From: Pseudomonadota bacterium
GTDB taxonomy: Bacteria; Pseudomonadota; Alphaproteobacteria; Acetobacterales; Acetobacteraceae
Assembly: GCA_021798375.1 (NCBI GenBank)
Contig: JAJZHU010000027.1
Span: 1-14,057, forward strand
DNA: 14,057 nt
Direction: 5' to 3'
Positions 1 through 7,330 of this stretch are shown piece by piece. The first letter of the stretch is position 1; each line of letters begins with the position of its first letter. Below the pieces are notes generated by a model that was given only the letters and a program-made list of their open reading frames with translations, made no database searches and had not been told where the DNA came from. The position numbers and the translations under genes are program-made.

Positions 1-525
1 GATCCATTGATGCTCTCGCCGCGCCGGTTGGGGGAAATTTTGCGGCGGTTGCAGGCAATTCCCCACATCGCCACCCTGCGCATTCATAGCCGTGTGCCGG
101 TAACGGCCCCCGAAATGATCGACGGGGCGTTGCTGGCGGCGCTGGATCTCGACAAGCCGTTGTGGTTGGTGCTGCACGCCAATCATGCGAGGGAGTTCAC
201 CCCGGACGCCCGAATGGGGCTCGATTTGCTGCGCCGGGCCGGGATTCCGTTGCTGGGGCAATCTGTGTTGTTGCGCGGGGTGAATGATTCCGAGGCCGCG
301 CTGGAGGCTTTGTTCCGCGCCATGCTGGCGGCGCGGGTGAAGCCTTATTATCTGCATCAGTTGGATGCGGCGCCGGGAACCAGCCAATTCAACGTGCCGA
401 TCGAGGAAGGACGCCGCCTGTTGGCGGGTCTGCGCGGACGGGTGACGGGGCTTGCGTGGCCGACCTATGTGCTGGATCGCCCGGGTGGTGCGGGCAAGGT
501 GGCGTTGGGGCCGTTTGAACCCTGA
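1..525 (+). CDS. epmB: EF-P (R)-beta-lysylation enzyme EpmB / KamA-family lysine 2,3-aminomutase, 3' part only
   Basis: The reading frame is open from base 1, so the gene is cut by the window edge; only about the last 174 residues are visible. EpmB is a radical-SAM, PLP-dependent enzyme that isomerises alpha-lysine to beta-lysine, which EpmA attaches to elongation factor P. The visible part carries KamA-family landmarks: DPLMLSPRRL at the edge, TLRIHSRVPV, LLGQSVLLRGVND, YYLHQLD and a C-terminal PGGAGK whose lysine (codon 496-498) corresponds to the PLP-binding lysine. The radical-SAM CxxxCxxC part is outside the window. The protein ends nine residues after that lysine, short of the tail of clostridial lysine 2,3-aminomutase, which fits the EpmB subgroup. 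An EF-P gene with the modifiable lysine lies 1.3 kb downstream, which supports EpmB over catabolic KamA, but the two are not separable with certainty from this fragment. Confidence 0.85.
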   Translation, partial: DPLMLSPRRLGEILRRLQAIPHIATLRIHSRVPVTAPEMIDGALLAALDLDKPLWLVLHANHAREFTPDARMGLDLLRRAGIPLLGQSVLLRGVNDSEAALEALFRAMLAARVKPYYLHQLDAAPGTSQFNVPIEEGRRLLAGLRGRVTGLAWPTYVLDRPGGAGKVALGPFEP

Positions 526-541
526 AAAGCGATTGAAAACA

Positions 542-570
542 TTGACAGGTCGCACGCAAACTTGTCAGAT
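542..570 (+). promoter_or_regulatory. Possible sigma70-type promoter with overlapping dyad, upstream of the propeller gene
   Basis: A perfect TTGACA (542-547) is followed after 17 nt by TCAGAT (565-570), which matches only half of TATAAT. An alternative -10, TAAAAT, lies at 580-585 but has no good -35 at the right distance. TGACA (543-547) and TGTCA (563-567) form an inverted repeat spanning the spacer and could be an operator. The site lies in the 87-nt gap after epmB, so the next gene may have its own transcript. Sequence inspection only. Confidence 0.35.
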
Positions 571-612
571 TGTTGCAAGTAAAATCATAACCACAAAACC
601 GGGAAACGTCCG

Positions 613-1695
613 ATGCGCTTTTCACCCCTGTTGCCGGCCGGCTTTGTGGCCCTGTTGTTGAGCGGATTTCATGCCCAGGCGGCCAGTTTGCAGGCGTGCG
701 GCCGCACCATGGACGTGCCCGCCGCCTATGGCGGACGGATTACCGCCATTTGCGGGCTGCACGCGCCCGAGGATTTCGACGCGATGCCGGACGGCAAGCA
801 CATCATCATCAGCGACATGCGCATCACGCCGACGACGCCATCGGGTCTGCATGTGCTGGACGTGGCCACCAACCAACTGTTACCGCTGGCGCGTCCGCGC
901 GACAAAGGGCCGGATTGGGGCGACCCGGCTTGCATCGACGCGGGCGAAGCGGCGCCGTATGCGCCGCACGGCATTAATATTTTCACCCGCCCCGATGGCG
1001 CGGTGGCCTTGTTGGTGGTCACCCATTCGCAGGGCGAACGAATCGAATTTTATCAATTGAAACAGCAGGCCCATCAGATCGTCGCCGCCTATCGCGGCTG
1101 TGTGGCCACCGATGGCAAGGGTTTGCTCAACGCGGTGGCGCCGCTGCCGGGCGGCGGCTTTGCGGCTTCCGTCAGCTTTCTTTACGCCGACATGCAAAAG
1201 CCCAATGGCTTTCGCACCATCGTGAGCGGCATCGACACGGGTTATATGCTGACCTGGGATCCGCGCACCGGGCTGAGGCGTCTGCCCAACTCGGAAGCGC
1301 CGTTCAACAATGGCGTGCAAACCAGCAAAGACGGCAAACTGATCTATTTCGCAGCCTGGAGCGGCAATATGATCGACGTCTATGACCGGACCCAAGGCAA
1401 GATCGTGCGCCGGATCAAGCTCGATTTCTCGCCGGACAATCTGCGGATTGGCCCCAATCACACCATCGTGGCCGCCGGCATCGGCAATGTTACAGCATGC
1501 CTGGATAACCCGGCGAGTTGTGTCAACAAAACCTTTGTCAGTGCCTGGGATCCGGCCACCGATCGGGTAACGCCGCTGTTTTATGCTCCTGAAGGTTTGC
1601 TCCGCGGCACCACCGCCGGGCTGCCGGTGGGGAAATATCTTTATGTGACATCGATCTTCGATCCGCTGGTGTTGAAAATATCGCCGGCCAAATAA
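613..1695 (+). CDS. Exported paraoxonase/SMP-30-like six-bladed beta-propeller protein
   Basis: A 360-residue protein with a clear Sec signal peptide (hydrophobic residues 6-19, AQA|A cleavage near residue 23), so it should act in the periplasm or outside. Against human PON1 as I remember it, landmark segments occur in the same order: APEDF (E53, D54) for the calcium-binding SEDL; PHGINIF (H119) and VVTHSQ (H138) for the His115/His134 pair, with the same 19-residue spacing; NNGVQTSKDGKLIY (N233) for the Asn224 segment; PDNL (D275, N276) for Asp269/Asn270; and a matching C-terminal blade from LLRGTTAG to YLYVTSIF. The segment equivalent to Asn168-Asp169 reads V187-S188, so one catalytic-calcium ligand seems lost. 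The family hydrolyses lactones and aryl esters; the substrate here is unknown. The start is chosen by the signal peptide and a GGGAA at 600-604. It interrupts epmB and efp, with no evident functional link to them. Confidence 0.8.
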   Translation: MRFSPLLPAGFVALLLSGFHAQAASLQACGRTMDVPAAYGGRITAICGLHAPEDFDAMPDGKHIIISDMRITPTTPSGLHVLDVATNQLLPLARPRDKGPDWGDPACIDAGEAAPYAPHGINIFTRPDGAVALLVVTHSQGERIEFYQLKQQAHQIVAAYRGCVATDGKGLLNAVAPLPGGGFAASVSFLYADMQKPNGFRTIVSGIDTGYMLTWDPRTGLRRLPNSEAPFNNGVQTSKDGKLIYFAAWSGNMIDVYDRTQGKIVRRIKLDFSPDNLRIGPNHTIVAAGIGNVTACLDNPASCVNKTFVSAWDPATDRVTPLFYAPEGLLRGTTAGLPVGKYLYVTSIFDPLVLKISPAK

Positions 1696-1721
1696 CCAAG
1701 CCGTTCCGTTGCGTCGGGTCA

Positions 1722-1740
1722 GGCGAGCGATTTGCTCGCC
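1722..1740 (+). terminator. GC-rich hairpin after the propeller gene, possible terminator
   Basis: GGCGAGC (1722-1728) pairs perfectly with GCTCGCC (1734-1740) around a 5-nt GATTT loop, 27 nt after the propeller stop codon. No T-run follows, so intrinsic termination would be weak. A second 6-bp hairpin (1774-1779 with 1786-1791) lies just before efp. The rest of the 117-nt gap must also hold any efp promoter; no convincing -35/-10 pair was found. Confidence 0.35.
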
Positions 1741-1812
1741 CGATCCTCCCTTGCACCCCGCCCCCATGCGGGCTAGAAGCGCGCTCTTCTATTGTAAATA
1801 CGAGTTGATCCC

Positions 1813-2379
1813 ATGAAGCAGCAGGCAAACCTGATCCGCGCCGGCCAGGTTATCGAGCATGACGGCCGTCGTTGGACGGTTCTCAAACAGCAGATCATCA
1901 CCCCCGGCAAGGGCGGCGCCTTCATTCAGGTCGAAATGCGCGACCTCAAGACGGGCAACAAAACCAACGAACGTTGGCGCACCGCCGATACCGTCGAGCG
2001 TCTGATGACCGACAACCGTGATTACAATTACAGCTATACCGAAGGCGACAACATGGTCCTGATGGACCCGGAAACCTTCGATCAACTCATCGTGCCCGTG
2101 ACACTGTTGGGCGATGCGGCGCCGTTCCTGCAAGATAATATGGTGCTCACGCTCGATCTGGTCGAAGGCGACCCGGTGGGCGCGCATCTGCCTGTCTCGG
2201 TGATCCTGGAAGTGGTGGAAGCCGATCCGGTGGTCAAGGGCCAGACGGCGGCGTCTTCGTATAAACCCGCGCTGCTTTCCAATGGCGTGAAGACTCTGGT
2301 GCCGCCGTTCGTCGAGGCAGGCGAGAAGATCGTCGTGCGCACCGAGGACGGCAGCTACATGGAGCGGGCGAAGGGCTGA
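1813..2379 (+). CDS. efp: Translation elongation factor P
   Basis: A 188-residue protein, the usual length of EF-P. EF-P binds between the ribosomal P and E sites and relieves stalling at consecutive prolines. The N-terminal KOW-like domain (about residues 1-65) carries the modification loop TPGKGGAF with K33, equivalent to E. coli Lys34, the beta-lysylation target. The two OB-type domains follow, with the C-terminal signature SSYKPALLSNGVKT and then VPPFVEAGEKI. The lysine in the loop and the nearby epmB indicate the EpmA/EpmB pathway rather than arginine rhamnosylation by EarP. epmA is not in the window. The ATG matches the family N-terminus (MKQQANLIRAG); its ribosome-binding site is weak. 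The next gene starts 4 nt after its stop, suggesting one transcript. Confidence 0.97.
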   Translation: MKQQANLIRAGQVIEHDGRRWTVLKQQIITPGKGGAFIQVEMRDLKTGNKTNERWRTADTVERLMTDNRDYNYSYTEGDNMVLMDPETFDQLIVPVTLLGDAAPFLQDNMVLTLDLVEGDPVGAHLPVSVILEVVEADPVVKGQTAASSYKPALLSNGVKTLVPPFVEAGEKIVVRTEDGSYMERAKG

Positions 2380-2383
2380 TTAC

Positions 2384-3196
2384 ATGGCCCGCTCTCTTTC
2401 CCCCCATATGACGGTGATGCAAAACGCGGCGCAAAAGGCCTCGCGCCGGTTGCTGCGCGATTTTGCCGAAGTGGAACAATTGCAGGTCAGCGTGAAGGGC
2501 CCCGGCGATTTCGTCAGCCAGGCCGATCTGCGCGCCGAGCAAACCATCCGCGACGAATTATCCCGCGCCCGCCCCGGCTATGCGTTCCTGATGGAAGAAT
2601 CCGGCGCCTCGGGCGGCGATAATTGGACCTGGCGTTGGGTGGTTGATCCGCTCGATGGCACCACCAATTTCCTGCACGGCATTCCGCATTGGGCCATTTC
2701 GATCGCGCTGGAACGCCGTCTGCCCGATGGCAGCACCGAAATCGTGGCCGGCATGGTTTATTCCCCCACCGTCGATGAAATGTTCTGGGCCGAAAAGGGC
2801 ACCGGCGCATTCCTCAATGATCGCCGTCTGCGTGTGTCGGCGCGCCGCGAGATGACCGACGCGGTGTTTGCGACCGGCATTCCGTTCGCCGCCGTATCCG
2901 CCACGCGCCGTCTTTCTTTTGCCAAAATTCTGGGCGCCTTGATGCCGCAAGTGGCGGGAATCCGGCGTTTTGGCTCGGCCGCGCTCGATCTGGTTTGGGT
3001 CGCCGCGGGGCGCTATGATGGCTTTTGGGAACTGGGGCTGAAGCCCTGGGATTATCAGGCCGGGCTTTTGATCGTGCGCGAGGCGGGTGGTTACGCCACC
3101 GCACCTGATGGCACCGATCATGTGAATGGCGATGTGGTGGCCGCCAACCCGCATTTTCATCCGAAATTATGTGAATTGGTGGCCGAAAGCCTGTAA
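2384..3196 (+). CDS. suhB: Inositol-1-monophosphatase family protein SuhB
   Basis: A 270-residue Mg2+-dependent phosphatase of the inositol monophosphatase superfamily, cytoplasmic. In E. coli SuhB also acts as an RNA polymerase/Nus cofactor in ribosomal RNA antitermination; whether that role applies here is unknown. Metal-binding motifs are intact: E71-E72 in FLMEESGA, then WVVDPLDGTTNFLHG (D88, D91) and KPWDYQAG (D223). The N-terminal segment with VEQLQVSVKGPGDFVSQAD is typical of alphaproteobacterial SuhB and supports the ATG at 2384 over the in-frame ATG at 2408. It begins 4 nt after efp stops, so the two are probably cotranscribed and perhaps translationally coupled. Other substrates of the superfamily (for example histidinol phosphate or fructose bisphosphate) cannot be ruled out, but the SuhB subgroup fits best. 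Confidence 0.92.
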   Translation: MARSLSPHMTVMQNAAQKASRRLLRDFAEVEQLQVSVKGPGDFVSQADLRAEQTIRDELSRARPGYAFLMEESGASGGDNWTWRWVVDPLDGTTNFLHGIPHWAISIALERRLPDGSTEIVAGMVYSPTVDEMFWAEKGTGAFLNDRRLRVSARREMTDAVFATGIPFAAVSATRRLSFAKILGALMPQVAGIRRFGSAALDLVWVAAGRYDGFWELGLKPWDYQAGLLIVREAGGYATAPDGTDHVNGDVVAANPHFHPKLCELVAESL

Positions 3197-3236
3197 GAAC
3201 AAGTCTTCTTTTCATGACCAAGAGAAGACTTCGTTC
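3197..3236 (+). terminator. Strong hairpin directly after suhB, probable terminator
   Basis: AAGTCTTCT (3201-3209) pairs perfectly with AGAAGACTT (3223-3231) around a 13-nt loop. Flanking GAAC (3197-3200) and GTTC (3233-3236) extend the stem across one bulged C at 3232. The hairpin starts at the base after the suhB stop codon and is followed by a modestly T-rich stretch (ACTTTCTTG), not a clean T-run. It probably ends the efp-suhB transcript ahead of the glycogen genes. Confidence 0.6.
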
Positions 3237-3373
3237 ACTTTCTTGACGTCCTTATTATCAGGACATCCAGGCACTTGCCGCACTGCAACATTTTCCACGC
3301 GACAGAGTTTTTTTCTTCTGGCATGGTTCTGGAATAGCGTGTGAGCGTTTCGCCTTAGTTCCTGGAAGTTCGA
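3237..3373 (+). other. Leader region upstream of glgP
   Basis: This 137-nt stretch is where a promoter for the glycogen cluster would be expected. It contains a small dyad, GTCCT (3248-3252) and AGGAC (3260-3264), around TATTATC, whose loop resembles a -10 box but lacks a good -35. A run of seven T lies near 3309-3315, and a short GGAAG at 3363-3367 precedes the glgP ATG as a plausible ribosome-binding site. No reading frame here looks like a gene, and I could not settle on a promoter. Confidence 0.4.
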
Positions 3374-5863
3374 ATGACTCAAAGCACCAATCCTCCCACC
3401 TCCGCCACCGAATTGAAAAACCGCATTGCCTTGCCCGCGCAGGAAGAGGAAATCGCCCTCATGCGCCGCTCGGTGGTGGCCAAATTGACCTATGCCGTTG
3501 GCAAGGACCCGATTGTGGCTTCCGATCGCGATTGGTTCGTGGCGGCGGCACTGGCCACACGCGATAAGATCATCGAGCGATGGTTCCCCTCCACCCGCGA
3601 AATCTACACCCTGGGCCGCAAGCGGGTTTATTATCTGTCGCTGGAATTTCTGATTGGCCGCTTGCTATTCGATAGCCTGGGCAACCTGGGTATGCTTGAT
3701 ACCATGCGGGCGGCGTTGGCCGAACTTGGGGTCGATCTGGACCGGCTGCGCGACATCGAGCCGGATGCCGCGCTCGGCAATGGCGGCCTGGGCCGTCTGG
3801 CGGCGTGCTTTTTGGACAGTATGGCAACCCTGGGCGTACCTGCCTACGGTTACGGCATTCGCTATCAGCACGGGTTGTTCCGGCAGGCGATCAAGGACGG
3901 CTGGCAGCAGGAACACCCGGAAAATTGGCTATATTTCTTCGGCCATCCGTGGGAGTTCGAGCGCCCCGAAGCCACCTATTCGGTGGGATTTGGCGGCCAT
4001 GTCGAGGCATCGAACGGCGGCGACAGCGAACCCAGCTATAGCTGGATGCCGGGCGAGTTGGTCGATGCGGTGGCGTATGATACCCCGATCGTGGGCTGGC
4101 GCGGCAAACATGTCATCACGTTGCGGTTGTGGACCGCCCGCGCGCCTGATCCGTTCCAATTGGATGAATTCAACCGTGGTGATCATGTCGGGGCACTGAG
4201 TTCGCGGGCGCGGGCCACGGCGATCAGCCAGGTTTTGTATCCTTCGGACGAAACCTCGGCGGGTCAGGAATTGCGGCTGCGGCAGGAATTTTTCTTCTCG
4301 TCTGCCTCATTGCAAGACATGTTGCGCCGCCACATGCAGCAACATGGCGATATTCATAGCTTCGGCGCCAAGGCCGCGGTGCAATTGAACGATACCCACC
4401 CGGCGATTTCCATCGTCGAACTGATGCGCTTGCTGGTGGATGTGCATAAAGTGGAATGGAACGAGGCCTGGAAAATTACCCAGGAGACTTTCAGCTATAC
4501 CAACCACACTTTGTTGCCCGAAGCATTGGAATCCTGGTCGATTCCGTTGCTGGAACGCATGTTGCCGCGCCATGTACAGATTATCTATCTGTTGAACTGG
4601 CAGCATCTGACCACGCTGCGCGAGGCAGGGCATGACGAAGAACTGGTGAACTCGGTCTCATTGATCGACGAGCACGCCGGGCGCCGCGTGCGCATGGGTA
4701 CATTGGCCTTTGTGGGATCACACAAGGTCAATGGCGTTTCGGCGCTGCATACGAATCTGATGAAGGAAACGGTGTTCCACAATCTGCATACCGTTTACCC
4801 GGATAGAATCACCAACAAAACCAACGGAATAACCTTCCGCCGCTGGCTTTATAACGGCAATCCGGGCCTGACCAGCATCTTGCGCGAATGCGTGGGAGAT
4901 CGGGTGCTGGACAATGCCGATACGCTGGTCGGTTTCGCCAAATACGCCGATGACGCTTCGGTGCAGGAAAGGGTGCGGGCGGTCAAGTTTGAAAATAAGC
5001 TGATCCTGACGAAGATCATTCAAGAGAACACGCATGTGAAGGTCGATCCCCATGCGATGTTCGATGTGCAGGTCAAGCGCATCCATGAATATAAACGCCA
5101 GTTGTTGAATATTCTGCAAACCGTGGCGCTTTACGCCAACATGCGGGCGCATCCCACGCGCAACTGGGCGCCACGGGTGAAGATTTTTGCCGGCAAGGCG
5201 GCGCCTTCGTATCACCGCGCCAAGCTGATCATCAAATTGGCGCACGACGTGGCCAAGGTGATCAACAGCGACCCCACCTTGCACGGCAATCTGAAGGTCG
5301 CCTTTCTATCCAATTACAACGTGTCGCTGGCCGAGCGCATCATGCCGGCGGCCGATCTTTCGGAACAGATCTCAACCGCGGGGATGGAGGCATCGGGCAC
5401 CGGCAACATGAAATTGGCGTTGAACGGGGCGCTGACCATCGGTACGCTCGATGGCGCCAATGTCGAGATCAAGGAACGCGTGGGGGACGACCATATCTTT
5501 ATCTTTGGGATGACCGCCCAGGAAGCCGAGGATCGCCGCCGCCAGGGCATCGACATGCGTGATACGATTGCCGCCTGCGAACCGCTGCGCGAAGTGCTGG
5601 ATGAAATCGGTTCGGGGGTGTTCTCGCCCGATGAACCGGATCGCTACCATGAATTGATCGATATCATCACCAACTATGATCACTTTCTGGTATCGGCTGA
5701 TTTCGCGTCTTATCAGGTGGCGCAGAGACTGGTGGCCGATCGCTGGCGCGATCCCAAGGCCTGGTGGCGGTCGAGCATCATCAACACGGCGAACATGGGA
5801 TGGTTCTCGTCGGATCGCACGATCAGGGAATACGCCAGCGAAATTTGGAATGTTCCGGTTTAA
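3374..5863 (+). CDS. glgP: Glycogen/maltodextrin phosphorylase
   Basis: An 829-residue GT35 phosphorylase, near the 815 residues of E. coli GlgP. It releases glucose 1-phosphate from the non-reducing ends of alpha-1,4-glucans using phosphate and pyridoxal phosphate, in the cytoplasm. Visible family signatures are RVYYLSLEFLIGR (about residues 79-91), the glycine-rich LGNGGLGRLAACFLDS, QLNDTHPAI, KVNGVSALH, NKTNGITFRRWL, VKRIHEYKRQLLN and the PLP site EASGTGNMKLALNG, in which K680 should form the Schiff base. The N-terminal region lacks the regulatory extension of the animal enzymes. It is the first gene of the glycogen cluster, separated from suhB by a hairpin and from glgC by 134 nt. The debranching enzyme encoded downstream would act on the limit dextrins this enzyme leaves. 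Confidence 0.97.
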   Translation: MTQSTNPPTSATELKNRIALPAQEEEIALMRRSVVAKLTYAVGKDPIVASDRDWFVAAALATRDKIIERWFPSTREIYTLGRKRVYYLSLEFLIGRLLFDSLGNLGMLDTMRAALAELGVDLDRLRDIEPDAALGNGGLGRLAACFLDSMATLGVPAYGYGIRYQHGLFRQAIKDGWQQEHPENWLYFFGHPWEFERPEATYSVGFGGHVEASNGGDSEPSYSWMPGELVDAVAYDTPIVGWRGKHVITLRLWTARAPDPFQLDEFNRGDHVGALSSRARATAISQVLYPSDETSAGQELRLRQEFFFSSASLQDMLRRHMQQHGDIHSFGAKAAVQLNDTHPAISIVELMRLLVDVHKVEWNEAWKITQETFSYTNHTLLPEALESWSIPLLERMLPRHVQIIYLLNWQHLTTLREAGHDEELVNSVSLIDEHAGRRVRMGTLAFVGSHKVNGVSALHTNLMKETVFHNLHTVYPDRITNKTNGITFRRWLYNGNPGLTSILRECVGDRVLDNADTLVGFAKYADDASVQERVRAVKFENKLILTKIIQENTHVKVDPHAMFDVQVKRIHEYKRQLLNILQTVALYANMRAHPTRNWAPRVKIFAGKAAPSYHRAKLIIKLAHDVAKVINSDPTLHGNLKVAFLSNYNVSLAERIMPAADLSEQISTAGMEASGTGNMKLALNGALTIGTLDGANVEIKERVGDDHIFIFGMTAQEAEDRRRQGIDMRDTIAACEPLREVLDEIGSGVFSPDEPDRYHELIDIITNYDHFLVSADFASYQVAQRLVADRWRDPKAWWRSSIINTANMGWFSSDRTIREYASEIWNVPV

Positions 5864-5865
5864 AC

Positions 5866-5895
5866 TTGGCGCGTTGAACCGGACGGGCCTAGACT
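5866..5895 (+). promoter_or_regulatory. Weak candidate promoter for glgC
   Basis: TTGGCG (5866-5871) and TAGACT (5890-5895) are separated by 18 nt; each matches four of six positions of the sigma70 consensus. The site starts just after the glgP stop and would give a leader of roughly 95 nt before glgC. The alternative is simple read-through from glgP. Low confidence. Confidence 0.22.
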
Positions 5896-5932
5896 GAAGC
5901 GTGCGCGTAGCCATGAGTGACTGATCTGTCCG

Positions 5933-5956
5933 GGCCGCCCATGCCAACGGCGGGCC
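5933..5956 (+). other. Imperfect GC-rich hairpin in the glgP-glgC gap
   Basis: GGCCGCC (5933-5939) can pair with GGCGGGCC (5949-5956) with one bulged G, around a 9-nt loop. No T-run follows, so it is more likely a leader or mRNA-processing structure than a terminator, if it is real. The rest of the 134-nt gap contains no gene. Confidence 0.2.
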
Positions 5957-5984
5957 GCGCCAGATGACAAGATGGGCAGCATAT

Positions 5985-5991
5985 TGGGAGG
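5985..5991 (+). promoter_or_regulatory. Strong Shine-Dalgarno that decides the glgC start
   Basis: GGGAGGA lies 6 nt before the ATG at 5998. It is the best ribosome-binding site in the cluster and supports the longer GlgC N-terminus over the internal ATG at 6103. Confidence 0.7.
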
Positions 5992-5997
5992 AATTCG

Positions 5998-7326
5998 ATG
6001 GGCAAAAAGCCTGTGCCGTATGGTCCTGAACACCGGATTGCTGCTGCCACTCCCACGAAATCACTTCCCAGCACCGTCACCGGCCCTTACGCGCGTCATA
6101 CCATGGCCTATGTATTGGCGGGCGGACGTGGATCGCGGTTGCAGGAACTGACCGATGTGCGCGCCAAGCCCGCTGTCTATTTCGGCGGCAAGGCGCGCAT
6201 CATCGATTTCGCGCTGTCCAATGCCATGAATTCGGGCATTCGCCGCATTGCGGTGGCCACCCAATACAAGGCGCACAGCCTGATCCGCCATTTGCAACGC
6301 GGTTGGAATTTCTTTCGTCCCGAGCGCAATGAAAGTTTCGATATTCTGCCCGCCAGCCAGCGGGTTTCGGAATCATCCTGGTATTTGGGAACCGCCGACG
6401 CGGTTTATCAAAACATCGACATCATCGAATCCTATGACCCGCGCTATATGGTGATATTGGCCGGCGATCATATTTATAAAATGGATTACGAACCCATGCT
6501 GGCGCAGCATGTGGAGCAAAATGCCGACGTGACGATCGGCTGCATGGAAGTGCCGCGTGACGAGGCCCGGGCGTTTGGCGTGATGCATGTGGATGAGAAC
6601 GACAAGATATTGTCGTTCGTGGAAAAGCCCCAAGACCCGCCAGCCATGCCCGGCAAACCGGATTTTGCCTTGGCCAGCATGGGGATATATGTCTTCGCCA
6701 CAAAATTTCTGTTCGATGTTCTGCGCGCCGACGCCGCCGATCCGAATTCAAGCCATGATTTTGGCCATGACATCATCCCAAAGCTGGTCGCCGGGGCTCA
6801 TGCGGTGGCGCATCCCTACACACGCTCGTGCATTCGCTCTACCCCCAATGCCCCGCCTTATTGGCGCGATGTGGGCACGGTCGATGCGTATTTTTCGGCC
6901 AATCTGGACCTGACCGAAGTGGTGCCGGATCTTGATCTCTACGATCAGGCATGGCCGATCTGGACCTATTCCGAAATGACGGCGCCGGCCAAATTCGTGC
7001 ATGATGTCGAGGGGCGGCGTGGTTTTGCGGTGACCTCGCTGATCTCGGGCGGTTGCATCGTGTCGGGTTCCAGTTTGCGCCAATCCTTGCTGTTTACCGG
7101 CGTGCGGTTGCATAGTTTTTCCGATGTGCATCGCGCCGTGGTGCTGCCCAACGTGGATATTGGCCGCCATGTGCGGCTTTCCAATGTGGTGGTCGATCGC
7201 GGCGTGTGCATCCCGGATGGGTTGGTGGTGGGCGAAGACGCGGAACATGATGCCGCGCGTTTCAGACGCACCGCCAATGGCGTGTGTCTGATTACGCAGC
7301 ATATGATCGATCAATTAAAAGGCTGA
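5998..7326 (+). CDS. glgC: Glucose-1-phosphate adenylyltransferase (ADP-glucose pyrophosphorylase)
   Basis: A 442-residue enzyme that makes ADP-glucose from ATP and glucose 1-phosphate, the committed and usually allosterically controlled step of bacterial glycogen synthesis. The nucleotide-binding loop AGGRGSRL is at residues 41-48, followed by RAKPAVYFGGKARIIDFALSN split by no gaps, WYLGTADAVYQN, ILAGDHIYKMDY and FVEKP with K210, the likely glucose-1-phosphate-binding lysine. The C-terminal third carries the beta-helix repeats (SGGCIVSGS, VVLPNVDIG, VVVDRGVCIPDG). The ATG at 5998 has a strong GGGAGGA 6 nt upstream. It gives a 35-residue leader before the conserved MAYVLAGG, longer than in most homologues; an in-frame ATG at 6103 would give a minimal protein but has no comparable ribosome-binding site. 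glgA starts 4 nt after the stop. Confidence 0.96.
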   Translation: MGKKPVPYGPEHRIAAATPTKSLPSTVTGPYARHTMAYVLAGGRGSRLQELTDVRAKPAVYFGGKARIIDFALSNAMNSGIRRIAVATQYKAHSLIRHLQRGWNFFRPERNESFDILPASQRVSESSWYLGTADAVYQNIDIIESYDPRYMVILAGDHIYKMDYEPMLAQHVEQNADVTIGCMEVPRDEARAFGVMHVDENDKILSFVEKPQDPPAMPGKPDFALASMGIYVFATKFLFDVLRADAADPNSSHDFGHDIIPKLVAGAHAVAHPYTRSCIRSTPNAPPYWRDVGTVDAYFSANLDLTEVVPDLDLYDQAWPIWTYSEMTAPAKFVHDVEGRRGFAVTSLISGGCIVSGSSLRQSLLFTGVRLHSFSDVHRAVVLPNVDIGRHVRLSNVVVDRGVCIPDGLVVGEDAEHDAARFRRTANGVCLITQHMIDQLKG

Positions 7327-7330
7327 GCCG

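Noticed and set aside
880..1767. A 295-codon open frame on the minus strand
   Set aside because: It lies opposite the propeller gene, has no recognisable domain and its low-complexity composition is typical of the antisense frame of GC-rich genes.
3302..3345. Sigma54 promoter before glgP (TGGCAT then TTCTGG)
   Set aside because: The GG-N10-GC spacing of the -24/-12 consensus is not met.
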